From contig NZ_OY781373.1 in assembly GCF_963676665.1 (NCBI RefSeq), positions 186,001-250,000 on the forward strand: a DNA stretch of 64,000 bases, given 5' to 3'. Within the stretch, counting starts at the first letter, position 1. Every line of letters begins with the position of its first letter. Below, piece by piece: positions 45,279 to 54,783 of this stretch. The position numbers and the translations under genes were made by a program. Source of the stretch: an uncultured Tolumonas sp. (GTDB taxonomy: Bacteria; Pseudomonadota; Gammaproteobacteria; Enterobacterales; Aeromonadaceae). The notes beneath the pieces were generated by a model. That model was given only the letters and a program-made list of their open reading frames with translations. It searched no databases and was not told where the DNA came from.

Positions 45279-45415
45279 TGCGTCTGGTAATTGCTTTCTG
45301 TCTGGCAAGTTTGCTGCTCACTGCCTGCAGCAAGAAAGAGGGCTATCGGTATATAGGTGACACTGCACCGAATCAACAAACCAACGCCCAAAACACATCA
45401 AATGAGCAGGAGTGA
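45275..45415 (+). CDS. Small T6SS-cluster lipoprotein
   Basis: A protein of 46 residues starting at the ATG that overlaps the activator stop (a second ATG at 45278 is possible; GGAG is at 45268-45271). The sequence has a lipoprotein signal with lipobox LLLTAC, then SKKEGYRYIGDTA. After cleavage only about 30 residues remain. It is not TssJ, which is encoded separately further on. Such tiny lipoproteins occur beside fha genes in some T6SS clusters; the role is unknown. Confidence 0.7.
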   Translation: MMRLVIAFCLASLLLTACSKKEGYRYIGDTAPNQQTNAQNTSNEQE

Positions 45416-45417
45416 TC

Positions 45418-46698
45418 ATGCCACTTATTTTCGATTTAGTGAGTAAAGAGCAGCTTTCATCGTCGCTAAAAAGTTCCGTCACCTTTCGGGATGCCGGTGG
45501 CACGATTGGTCGCGGCGAAACCGCGACATGGACGCTGACCGATCGCAGTCGCCATATCTCTGGTGTGCATGCCGAAGTGAGTTATGACAATGGTGTTTAT
45601 TATCTGACGGATCGCAGCACCAATGGCACTTTCGATGCCGGTAAAAATGCCCGTTTACAGAAAAATGAAGATTATCCGATTGCGCACGGCGACAGTTTTC
45701 GGATGGGCAATTTCATTTTTAAGGCGCGGATTATTCAAGATGCTGAGCAGTTTACCCATCAGCATTTTGGCGAGTCGGCGAGCATATCGGGGTTGATCCC
45801 TGACGATGAATTTTTGGATGTTGATCCGATTTCATTGCTGGAATCACCGCACAACGACGAGCAGTTTTTAGCCTCATTCTCAGCTTCAGATGATGAGCGC
45901 ATGGCCTTTGACGAATCATTGTATGATCTTAATGAACCATTTCAATCGCCTACATTAGTTGCTGACACAACCGATCAATCGCCTGATTTTCTGACTGAGC
46001 TGGCGATTACTGACCCGGTGCCATTGCGTCCTGTGCCGGTGAAAACAGCCCCAAAATCGTTAACAACAGCCCATACTAACGTTGAAGTAAACGCTGATTC
46101 ATCACATCTATTGATGTTGTTAGGTCAGGCGCTCGATTTTGATTTCAACAAGTTAACCCCTGCAGAAACAGAGCTCGCCATACAAAATTTGGGGGCGCTT
46201 GCCAAACAGAGCATTCAAGGTCTACAGCAGGTATTACGAACCCGTGCTGAGATAAAAAACAAACTGCGCTTAGGTAACACCATGCTGCAGGAAAGTGGTA
46301 ATAACCCATTAAAACTATCAGGTAATTACGCACAGACACTGGATAACCTACTGCTTGCGCAAAGCGGATATTTAGCGGGGCCACAGGCCATTCGTCAGGC
46401 GCTGAAAGATCTGCAAGCACATCAAGTGGCGAGTTTTGCAGCCAGCCGAACGTCGCTGGATTCAGCTTTTGAGCAGTTCTCGCCGACTCAATTGATCTAC
46501 CGCTTCGAGACCTCTGGTCAACCCAACAAATGGGGCAATAAACAAGCCTATTATTGGCAGCAATATCAATTGCATCACCAGAAAATGGCAGCTGATCAAG
46601 AGTGGCGACATAGTCAGTTTACTCATGATTACGCTCGGGTCTATGAAGAGCAAGCGCAATACATCAATGCGGCTTGGTCAGAATTTGATGCACGGTGA
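45418..46698 (+). CDS. tagH: FHA-domain T6SS protein TagH (Fha1-like)
   Basis: A protein of 426 residues from the ATG at 45418 (CAGGAG 5 bp before). The N-terminal FHA domain (about 20-95) has the phosphothreonine-binding pattern TIGRGE, RHISGVHAEV and DRSTNGTF. The C-terminal half follows the VI_FHA pattern (LLMLLGQALDFDF, then LRLGNTMLQESGNNPLKLSG). It is the phosphorylation-dependent scaffold read by the PpkA kinase and PppA phosphatase encoded downstream. Confidence 0.9.
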   Translation: MPLIFDLVSKEQLSSSLKSSVTFRDAGGTIGRGETATWTLTDRSRHISGVHAEVSYDNGVYYLTDRSTNGTFDAGKNARLQKNEDYPIAHGDSFRMGNFIFKARIIQDAEQFTHQHFGESASISGLIPDDEFLDVDPISLLESPHNDEQFLASFSASDDERMAFDESLYDLNEPFQSPTLVADTTDQSPDFLTELAITDPVPLRPVPVKTAPKSLTTAHTNVEVNADSSHLLMLLGQALDFDFNKLTPAETELAIQNLGALAKQSIQGLQQVLRTRAEIKNKLRLGNTMLQESGNNPLKLSGNYAQTLDNLLLAQSGYLAGPQAIRQALKDLQAHQVASFAASRTSLDSAFEQFSPTQLIYRFETSGQPNKWGNKQAYYWQQYQLHHQKMAADQEWRHSQFTHDYARVYEEQAQYINAAWSEFDAR

Positions 46699-46703
46699 AC
46701 AGC

Positions 46704-47330
46704 ATGAAAAGAGACCTATTTATAGCCCTATGCGGCCTGATATTAACCGCGTGCAGTAGTACGCCAGACCCGACATTACTGGATCTGACACTCACCGCGT
46801 CGGCCGATTTGAACCCGGATTTAACCAATCGTCCATCACCGATGGTGATCAAATTAGTTGAGTTGAAATCGCATACGGCATTTGAAAATGCAGATTATTT
46901 TGCGTTATCGGCGAATACCAAAAGTACGCTCGGGCCCGATTATATCGCCGAAGAGGTGATGCCAGTGCGGCCCGGCGAGATCAAAAAATTCAAACTCCGT
47001 CTGCATCCCGAATCGCGTTTTATTGGCGTGTTGGCAGAATATCGCGCGCTCGATAAAGCCATTTGGCGCTACGTGATCCAACCGCAAAAAGAGGATTTTT
47101 CCGATATCCGTCTGGCATTAACTAAAGATGCAATCCGACCTTTGAATGCGGCGAAATACAACGATAAAAACGAAAGTGACGTAACGATTAATGCCAGCCA
47201 GGCCCAGCAGGAAACCAGCATACTGCCTAACGCAAATGCGGCCACAGAGGCAGGCGCTAATTCTGTCGCGCAAGCACAAACTAGCACGATCAGCACTAAG
47301 CCATCGTTCAATTTAGATATCACTGAATAA
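46704..47330 (+). CDS. tssJ: T6SS outer-membrane lipoprotein TssJ
   Basis: A protein of 208 residues from the ATG at 46704. Lipoprotein signal with lipobox LILTAC, then CSSTPDPTLLDLTLTASADL as in SciN/TssJ. Residues PSPMVIKLVELKSHTAFENADYF and PGEIKKFKLRLHPESRFIGV are typical of the family. The C-terminal 50 residues are a low-complexity Ala/Gln/Ser tail. It anchors TssM to the outer membrane. Confidence 0.92.
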   Translation: MKRDLFIALCGLILTACSSTPDPTLLDLTLTASADLNPDLTNRPSPMVIKLVELKSHTAFENADYFALSANTKSTLGPDYIAEEVMPVRPGEIKKFKLRLHPESRFIGVLAEYRALDKAIWRYVIQPQKEDFSDIRLALTKDAIRPLNAAKYNDKNESDVTINASQAQQETSILPNANAATEAGANSVAQAQTSTISTKPSFNLDITE

Positions 47331-47350
47331 CATAATAATACGGGATAAAA

Positions 47351-48694
47351 ATGGATAAAATCGTCTGGCGCGAAGGGATGCTGTTACGCCCGCAGCATCT
47401 GCAACAGCAAGATCGCTATTATCAGCAAAAATTCAATGCACTATTACAAACCGTTGCTCCCTGCAATTGGGGTTTCTTCTCGGTTGAGATCGACAAACAG
47501 TGTTTGATGATGGGCAAGATAGTGGTTTCTCATGCAGCGGGGGTGTTACCCGATGGCGCATTATTCCATCTTGGTGAAGATGATCACCCAGCTGTCAGCA
47601 TTAACCCCGATTGCTACGATGCAATGGTCTATCTTGCTCTACCGCTGGTAACGGGCAATTCAGTGGAAAACCGTTTAGCGGAAGAGCATCAGGTCATTAC
47701 CCCTTATGTGAGTTTTGAAAAACTGGCTTATGACACCAATTATGGTGAACGGAACAGCTGTGCGGTGCTTTGTTGCCGCCACGATTTCCGGCTGTTAATC
47801 GAGCAATCGGGTAGCAGTCAGGGCCTGCTGGACGCTGCAAATTGGATAAAAATGCCGCTGTGTCGCATCTCTGATGTCAGTACGGATGGTGTCGTCACAC
47901 TGGATGAGCAATTCCAACCCAGTTTTCTGCATTTTGGAGAATGTCAGCAATTCCAAAGTTATTTACGTGAGTTGGTCAATTTGCTGGCCCATCGCGGCGA
48001 TACCCTAGCGGGGCGAATTCGAAACAGTGGCCGTTTCGGCACATCGGAAGTCGGCGATTTCCTGATGCTGGCGGCAATCAATCGCAATGAAACGCGCCTG
48101 CGTCATCTGTTGCAGTTAAAACAAGTGCATCCAGAGCGGGTGTTTATGGAAATGGTGGCGTTGCACAGTGAGTTAGCCTCATTTAATGGTGACAGTCGCC
48201 GCCCTTTGCCTGATCTCATTTACAGCCACCGCGAACAACATACCTGTTTTGCCCGCGTGATGAATGAGTTGCGTCAGCATTTAAGTCAGGTCATCGAGCA
48301 ACATGCCGTTGAGTTGCCATTGCAGACGCGTAAATACGGTATTCTGGTCTCGCCACTGCAAGATAAATCGTTACTGGAACAGGCCCAATTTGTGCTCACT
48401 GCGCAGGCGGATGGTGAGCCAGAACAGCTGCGAGCCAAATTACCCGCACAACTGAAAATTGGCCCGGTGGAGCAGATCCGCCAGATGGTCAATCTGCATT
48501 TACCCGGTATCACATTACGTCCGCTTTCAGCGGCGCCGCGTCAGCTCCCTTTCCACGCCCGTCAGTTGTATTTCTCGCTGGAACTGGAGAGCAGCATGCG
48601 CGCGCAGCTGGAAAGTTCGGGAGGTTTTGCCCTGCATGTCGCGGGTGATTTTTCCGAGCTGCAACTGAATCTCTGGGCGATAAGGAATAGCTGA
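47351..48694 (+). CDS. tssK: T6SS baseplate protein TssK
   Basis: A protein of 447 residues. The start KIVWREGMLLRPQHLQQQDR is characteristic of the ImpJ/VasE family, as are NRNETRLRHLLQLKQVHPE and LPLQTRKYGILVSPLQD. It links the baseplate to the TssL/TssM membrane complex. Confidence 0.95.
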   Translation: MDKIVWREGMLLRPQHLQQQDRYYQQKFNALLQTVAPCNWGFFSVEIDKQCLMMGKIVVSHAAGVLPDGALFHLGEDDHPAVSINPDCYDAMVYLALPLVTGNSVENRLAEEHQVITPYVSFEKLAYDTNYGERNSCAVLCCRHDFRLLIEQSGSSQGLLDAANWIKMPLCRISDVSTDGVVTLDEQFQPSFLHFGECQQFQSYLRELVNLLAHRGDTLAGRIRNSGRFGTSEVGDFLMLAAINRNETRLRHLLQLKQVHPERVFMEMVALHSELASFNGDSRRPLPDLIYSHREQHTCFARVMNELRQHLSQVIEQHAVELPLQTRKYGILVSPLQDKSLLEQAQFVLTAQADGEPEQLRAKLPAQLKIGPVEQIRQMVNLHLPGITLRPLSAAPRQLPFHARQLYFSLELESSMRAQLESSGGFALHVAGDFSELQLNLWAIRNS

Positions 48695-48695
48695 C

Positions 48696-49563
48696 ATGGC
48701 GAGAGCAAATACAGAACATACGGTATTTTTTGGGGCATCAGGCGACAGATGACGAAGAGATCATTGTGCCATTGCCTCAGACCAAAGCCAGCACGGCTGC
48801 ACGCTATCAGCACTTGGATGAGCGTATGGTTTACGCTGCCCGTTTGCGTCATGAAAAGGTATTGAACATTGGTAGTAATGTCTTGCTGACGGCAGCGACA
48901 CCACTGTTCCAGGCGATTACTGACATCTCTGCGGAAACCTACGCAGCCCCCGCTGAGTTAAAAGAGGAGCTGGTCACGCGCATCAAAGAGTTTGAGTTTA
49001 TGGCGCAATCGCAAGGTTGTGACAGCACGGAAATCATCGCCTCTCGTTATGTGTTGTGCACAGCATTAGATGAAGCGATTACCACTAAACCGTGGAGCAG
49101 TAAGTTGGAGTGGACCAAAAATAGCCTGCTGATCATCTTCCACAATGAGGCCAGTGGCGGGGAAAAACTGTTCCAACTGCTGGACAAGCTATCTCGGAAT
49201 CCAACCAAACATATCAACATCTTAGAACTGATCTATGTCTGTCTGAGCCTGGGTTATGAAGGGAAATATCGTGTATTGCAGCGCGGCTTGGCCGAGTTAG
49301 AGGCGATCCGCAACAGTGTCTATCGCCAAATTCGGCTGATCCGTGGTGAACATCCGCAAGATCTCGCCATCAACTGGCAACAAACAACGCCTCGCGTGCA
49401 ACGACTGCCTTGGCATATACCGCTGTGGCTGATTGTGCTCATGGCACTGTGTTGCCTTGGTTTGGTCTACAGCGGATTTAACTACGTGTTAGAGCATCAG
49501 ACACAAACCATCATGCAGCTGTATCAGATGGTGGGTCAGGAACAGGGGCACAGTGCACGATGA
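48696..49563 (+). CDS. tssL: T6SS membrane protein TssL (DotU), with one frameshift near the start
   Basis: The natural start is the ATG at 48696, 1 bp after tssK, with AAGGAA upstream. That frame (MARANTEHTVFF) stops after 18 codons. The DotU sequence (TAARYQHLDERMVYAARLRH, and later FIFHNEASGGEKLF-like IIFHNEASGGEKLFQLLD) is in the +1 frame from about 48730. Removing one base from the run of six T and four G at 48726-48735 joins them as HTVFLGHQATDDEE, as in intact TssL. So there is one extra base: error, slippage site or mutation. Translation from the TTG at 48730 would give a nearly full protein (277 residues). A single TM lies near the C-terminus (WLIVLMALCCLGLVYSGF). Confidence 0.85.
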
Positions 49564-52500
49564 AAAATTTTTACCGTTGGTGCGTGCATCAACTCAAGCA
49601 AACATGGTGCTGGACACTATTACTCACTTTATTGGGTTGCGCGTTGGTATTTTGGGTCGGTCCACTGATTGCCATCGCAGGGCATTCTGTTTTGTCGGCA
49701 TTGGAAACACGAATTTTGGTGATCGTGTTGTTGCTGTTTGGCTGGTTGCTGGCGTTGATGGTGATGCCGGTATTACGGAAAACTCGCCGTCGTCGCACGC
49801 TTAATGCCGAGCAACTACAGGGCGAATTGATCAACGATGAACAGACTGACGATGAATTGCACTTGTTAAAAGAGCGGCTCAACAAGGCACTGTCGATCGT
49901 CAAACATTCGAGTTTCTATGGCCGACGTCGTGCATCACGCTATGAGTTGCCGTGGTATTTGCTCATGGGCGATCAGGGCAGTGGCAAAACAGCCTTGCTG
50001 GAAAATGCCGGGATCGATTTTCCGTTGAATAAATGCGATGAACGCATAACGCGTGACATAGGCCACACGCAATCATGTGACTGGTATTTTGCCAATCAGG
50101 CTGTCGTTATTGATGTCAGTGGCCGTTATATGTTGCAGGAAGAACACTCTGTTGCAGCCCGTGTTTGGCCACAATTCTTGCAAATGCTGTATCAAAAGCG
50201 TCGTCGTCGGCCCTTGAATGGCATTGTGTTTACACTCGATGTCACTCAACTGCTGAATCAAAGTGAAAATGCCTTAGAGCAGTATGCCCGCACGGTGCGA
50301 GCGAGAATCCAGCAGATCCAATCTCAGCTGTGTGCTGATATACCAGTCTATCTGTTACTGAGCAAAGGTGACTATCTCGAAGGTTTCCAACCCTTTTTTG
50401 ATCAACTCAGTAAAGACGATCGCGAACAGATCGTTGGCATCACGTTTAAAGAGGGTACTGATGGTACGCAAGCCGCGACATTACGCACCGAGTTTGAAGA
50501 ACTGATCCGACGCATTAATGACATGGTGTTATCGCGCATTCATAACGAACGCGATATTAAGCGCCGTGGCGATATCATTCGTTTCCCGCTGCAGTTTGCC
50601 GCTATCGTGGAACCACTGACGTTATTTGTCGAGCTGGCGTTTGGCCGTAATCGTTATCACCTGCCAACCCGTCTGCGTGGTATCTATCTCACCAGTGCGC
50701 CGCATGTGGAAGCCAGTCAGCAATTAGCTGAAACGACGGTTCGCATTGGTCGCAATTTGGGGTTACAGCGAGAGTTGTTACCGATGGCCTCGCAAAATCG
50801 TGGTTTCTTTATCCGCCGCGTGTTGGAAGAAGTGGTGTTTAACGAAGGTGATTTGGCGACGGTCGATACACGTTATGATCGCGGTCGTCGCTGGAGCAAT
50901 CGTTTTGCCTGCCTGTGTGCCTTTGTGGTGGTGCTGGGCATCGGTTCAACGTGGATGCGGGTGTTCTATGACAACAGCAGTCGGCAACAGAACCTGCGCG
51001 ATCTGTATAGCAAGGTTGATAATGAGCAGCAGAAAGTCCCACCGATTTCTGATGCCTCTGCTGTGTTACCGGTGCTGCGTGCCCTTCGTCAAGCCACGGA
51101 AGTTTACCCACAAAGCCGCCGTGCTGATTGGTTATATAAACTCAGTCTACATCAGGGCAATCGTATCAATCCCGTCGTTGAAACGGCCTATGAGCAGCAA
51201 TTACGTCAGTTAATGTTGCCAAAAATCAAGCAGCTGCTGGAAGAGCAGTTACGCGCGAATACCGACGATCGCGACTATCAGCTCAATGCGCTGCGGGCTT
51301 ATCTTATGCTGCACGACCACTCGCATTTAGATAATGACTATTTGCGCCGCTGGATCAGCTTGTCATGGGCTGATCTTTATAGTGGTCAAGGCTTCGTTAC
51401 AAAACAGTTTGCTTGATCATTTCGACAAATTACTGAGCATTGGTTTTTCTCCCGTCGAGATTGATTATCAGCTAGTGGAAGACACTCAACATCTGCTGAA
51501 ACAAGAGCCGCCGGCACGCTTGGTTTATCGCATGATCAAAGAAGATCCGTTAGCCGTGACTTTGCCTGCAGTACATTTCGATGATGTGCAGGGTCTGCAA
51601 TATCGCAGTTTTATTGGCGGCGATTATAACATTCCGGGGTTATACACCCAGCGTGGTTATCAGGATGTCTTCCTACGTAAAGGCTTGTCGCTCATCAAAA
51701 CGATTGTGCAGGATAACTGGGTGTTGGGCACATCTGGCGACATGAGCGAACAAGAGTTTCAGAAGGTGTATGCCGATGTTGAGAACCTCTACTTTCAGGA
51801 TTACATCAGCTATTGGAGTGAGGCGGTCAGTCAGTTACAGCTCAAAGGTATGAGCGATTTGGCCGATGCCAGCAACATGTTGAGCAACCTGAATAATAAC
51901 CAGCCTATGCAGCGCATGCTGGCGTTGATCCGCGATAACACCCTCTTTGCACTGCCGGAATCGGTGACGGATGATGCAGAAGTGGCGGTATTAAAGAAAA
52001 CCGGCAAAGGGCAACTTGCGAAAGCGGTGGTGGGAAAAGCCAGTTCCACCTTAGCAAAAGCACAGGCGCAAGGGCCGAAACAAGCCGTAGCGCTAAAATT
52101 TGCCGTCTACCAGCAACTGTTGCAGGAAAACGGCACGCCTACCCCGGCAATGCAAGATGCGTTAACGGCATTGAACACGCTGCAAGCCATGTTGACAGGG
52201 CTGGCGCATGCGCCAGATCAAGAGTCGGCCGCGTATCAGATGGCGAGTAACCGCATGTCTGGCCGGCCTGATGAGCTGACGCAGATCCGGATTGCGGCAG
52301 AGCGATTACCGGAGCCCGATGCGCACATGGTTTATGGATATCAGTGATCAGACTTGGCGTCTGACGTTAGATAAAGCAGCTGATTATGTTCAGTCGCAAT
52401 ACCGAACCGATGTGGTGTCGGTTTATCAAAACACCATTCAGGGGCGTTATCCGTTTGCCGATGCTGAAAAAGACGTCACGCTTGGTGATTTTAATGAGTT

Positions 52501-53083
52501 TTTCAAAAAGGGCGGTGTGTTAGATCAGTTTATCGCGGGCCCACTGAAACCATTCTTTATTGTCAAAGGCGGTGAGCTGTTATCCCGTTCCATTGATGGT
52601 CAGGGAATCCGGCTCAGTCGTCGCGCGCTGCAGCAATTTCAGCATGCGGTGCAAATTCAAAAAGCGTTCTTTGCCGATGCAAGCGGGCAGGCTGCGGTGT
52701 CATTCAAAGTACAACCGCTGGAGCTTGATCCGAGTGTGTTGAAGGCGGAGTTTGTCTATTCCGGCCAGTCACTGGTCTATCAACATGGGCCGATTGTGCC
52801 GATCGATCTGAGCTGGCCGATGTCGCAAGGCAGTAGTATTGCCAGTATCTCGTTGCAAGATCTGAATGGCCGGGAGACCTTACAGCTTAAACAAAGCGGC
52901 CCTTGGTCACTCTTCCGGCTGTTAGATCACTGTGAAGTGCGACCACATGGTGGCGACGATCAATTAGAGGTGCTGATTAACCATCAGGGTATTCAAGCGC
53001 AATACCTGTTCTCCGGTAGTCATACGCCAAACCCGTTGCAACGTCGGTTGCTGGCTGGTTTTGACCTATCTGAAAACCTGTGA
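49560..53083 (+). pseudogene. tssM: T6SS membrane protein TssM (IcmF), split by two frameshifts
   Basis: Three consecutive frames together make one IcmF protein of about 1170 residues. Frame 1 (49560-51416): two N-terminal TM segments, the GTPase-like Walker A GDQGSGKTALLENAG and the third TM near 50930. Frame 2 (about 51400-52347): the IcmF-related middle with SLLDHFDKLLSIGF. Frame 3 (about 52316-53083): the C-terminal domain with MRTWFMDISDQTW, TIQGRYPFADAEKDV and GADDxL-like beta region. The second break is precise: dropping one C of CCC at 52315-52317 restores LPEPMRTWFMDI. The first lies between about 51385 and 51410. Both are one extra base. If real, no functional TssM is made and the T6SS is dead; if assembly errors, the gene is intact. 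Confidence 0.85.
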
Positions 53084-53090
53084 GCGGATC

Positions 53091-53826
53091 ATGTTGCGAT
53101 GTAGCTCAGGTAAACACTGGTCGTCGGCAGCGGCGACCAGTCGTGGGCACGTGCGCCCCGAGAATGAAGACACCTATCTCATCGATGGCATCCACGGTTT
53201 ATGGGCTGTCGCTGATGGCATGGGTGGGCACCAGCAGGGGAGTCTCGCCAGTCAGCTGGTGGCTGAATCATTACTGGGTATCTCAGTGGAAGATGAGCTT
53301 GAGTCACGCTTAGAGCAGGCCGCCCGCGCACTGCAAGCGGTTAATTTTCACCTGAGTTGTGAGCGAACACTCACGGCTCCGCGGCAGATGCTCGGGTCGA
53401 CGGCAATGGTGTTGATTGCCCAATCAGGTCGCGCCAGTTGCCTTTGGGTCGGCGACAGCCGCTGTTATTTATTACGGCGTGGCGTGCTCTATCAAATCAG
53501 CGAAGATCACAGTCTCGTGCAGCAGTGGGTGAATGCAAAACGTATCACGCCCGACGAGGCTAAGCAGCACCCCCAGAACAATGTCATCACTCGAGCCATT
53601 GGTGCTAGCCCCGATCTGCTGCTGGCAAGTGCCGAGTTTGAGCTTTATGCCGATGACATGTTGCTGTTGTGCAGCGATGGGCTTTATCGTGAAGTGACCA
53701 CCGATGTGCTCATCAAAAGTTTAATGCTCATTAGTGCCTGAAAAAGCCGTTAAAACCTTAATGCAACACGCGTTGGCAAGTGCTGCCAGCGACAACATTA
53801 CCGCAGTGGTTGTGCGGCATAACTAA
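53091..53826 (+). CDS. pppA: T6SS PP2C-type phosphatase PppA, frameshifted near the C-terminus
   Basis: The ATG at 53091 gives SSAAATSRGHVRPENEDTY, then ADGMGGHQQGSLAS, WVGDSRCYLLRRGVLY, SEDHSLVQQWV and LLCSDGLYREV, the metal-binding motifs of PP2C (Stp1/PppA). The frame stops at 53741, but the expected last helix and strand (EKAVKTLMQHAL, then ASDNITAVVVRHN) continue in the +1 frame to 53826. So one extra base lies at about 53722-53741. The enzyme dephosphorylates TagH and opposes PpkA. The loss of the last strand may destabilise the fold. Confidence 0.85.
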
Positions 53827-53856
53827 CGATAACCGCACCAAAATAGGCGATTTAGC

Positions 53857-54756
53857 ATGAATGTGGCGCTGCATAACGATCTGAGTCTTTCGCCTGTTTC
53901 AAGGGGACTATCCACCGAATATCCATGTCTGCAAATGCGCTACGCACTGCGTAATATCGCGGGGGTGGGGGGCATGGGCGTGGTATATCGGGCCCATGAC
54001 ACGCTGCTGAGTGCACTTGGTGCGATAGACGATATTGTTGCTGTAAAGATGTGCAGCAATGACTTGATTGATCACCCACAAGCGGAACAACGGCTGCTCA
54101 TGGAATATCAAAATACGATACACCTGAAACATCCCAATATCATTGCTGTGCGTCAGTTTGATGTTTGTCGCCAACAACAAAAAGCGTTTCTGGTGATGGA
54201 ATGGTTGGATGGTTTGTCGCTAGAACAGTTACTTTATCAACAGGTGTTGCCAGCCGATATCGCGCTGAAACTGGCTCGGCAGTTGGTGGATGCAGTTTTG
54301 CATTGTCATGACCGAGGGGTCGTGCATGCGGATATTAAACCCGCCAATTTTCAAGTATCGCCGGACAATCATCTGACTCTATTCGATTTTGGCATCAGTC
54401 GTTGGCTTTATCAGCCATCGACAACTCGCAATGACATGATCCGAGCGTGCAGCTGCCGTTATGCCGCCCCTGAATTATTCAATGAACAGCCAGCGACCAT
54501 TAGTAGTGATCTTTTCTCTGTTTGTTGTGTGTTGTATCGCTTATTTAGTGGCGAGCACCCATTTAAAGATTCGACCGATGAAGCCGCTGCACGGAATGAT
54601 GCGATTGCACCGATATTTGGCCGTCGTCATCCGCTCGATAAAGTCTTGCTACAAGGTTTGAAATGGCAGTCACGAGAGCGCAGTACAAATCTGACGGTGT
54701 TGCAGCAAGTGTTGTCACGGCTATCTGTCGCTGATTTGAGTCATTATTGGTTCTAA
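53857..54756 (+). CDS. ppkA: T6SS serine/threonine kinase PpkA-like
   Basis: A protein of 299 residues. The kinase domain fills it: glycine loop GVGGMGVVYRAHD, the Lys in VAVKMCSN, catalytic loop VVHADIKPANFQ, DFG in LFDFGISRW, and CRYAAPELF as APE. HAD instead of HRD makes it a non-RD kinase. It lacks the TM and periplasmic part of P. aeruginosa PpkA. It phosphorylates TagH to switch T6SS assembly. It lies 30 bp after pppA, 27 bp before vgrG. Confidence 0.88.
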   Translation: MNVALHNDLSLSPVSRGLSTEYPCLQMRYALRNIAGVGGMGVVYRAHDTLLSALGAIDDIVAVKMCSNDLIDHPQAEQRLLMEYQNTIHLKHPNIIAVRQFDVCRQQQKAFLVMEWLDGLSLEQLLYQQVLPADIALKLARQLVDAVLHCHDRGVVHADIKPANFQVSPDNHLTLFDFGISRWLYQPSTTRNDMIRACSCRYAAPELFNEQPATISSDLFSVCCVLYRLFSGEHPFKDSTDEAAARNDAIAPIFGRRHPLDKVLLQGLKWQSRERSTNLTVLQQVLSRLSVADLSHYWF

Positions 54757-54783
54757 TAAATATTAAATAAGGAAGAGAGCACT

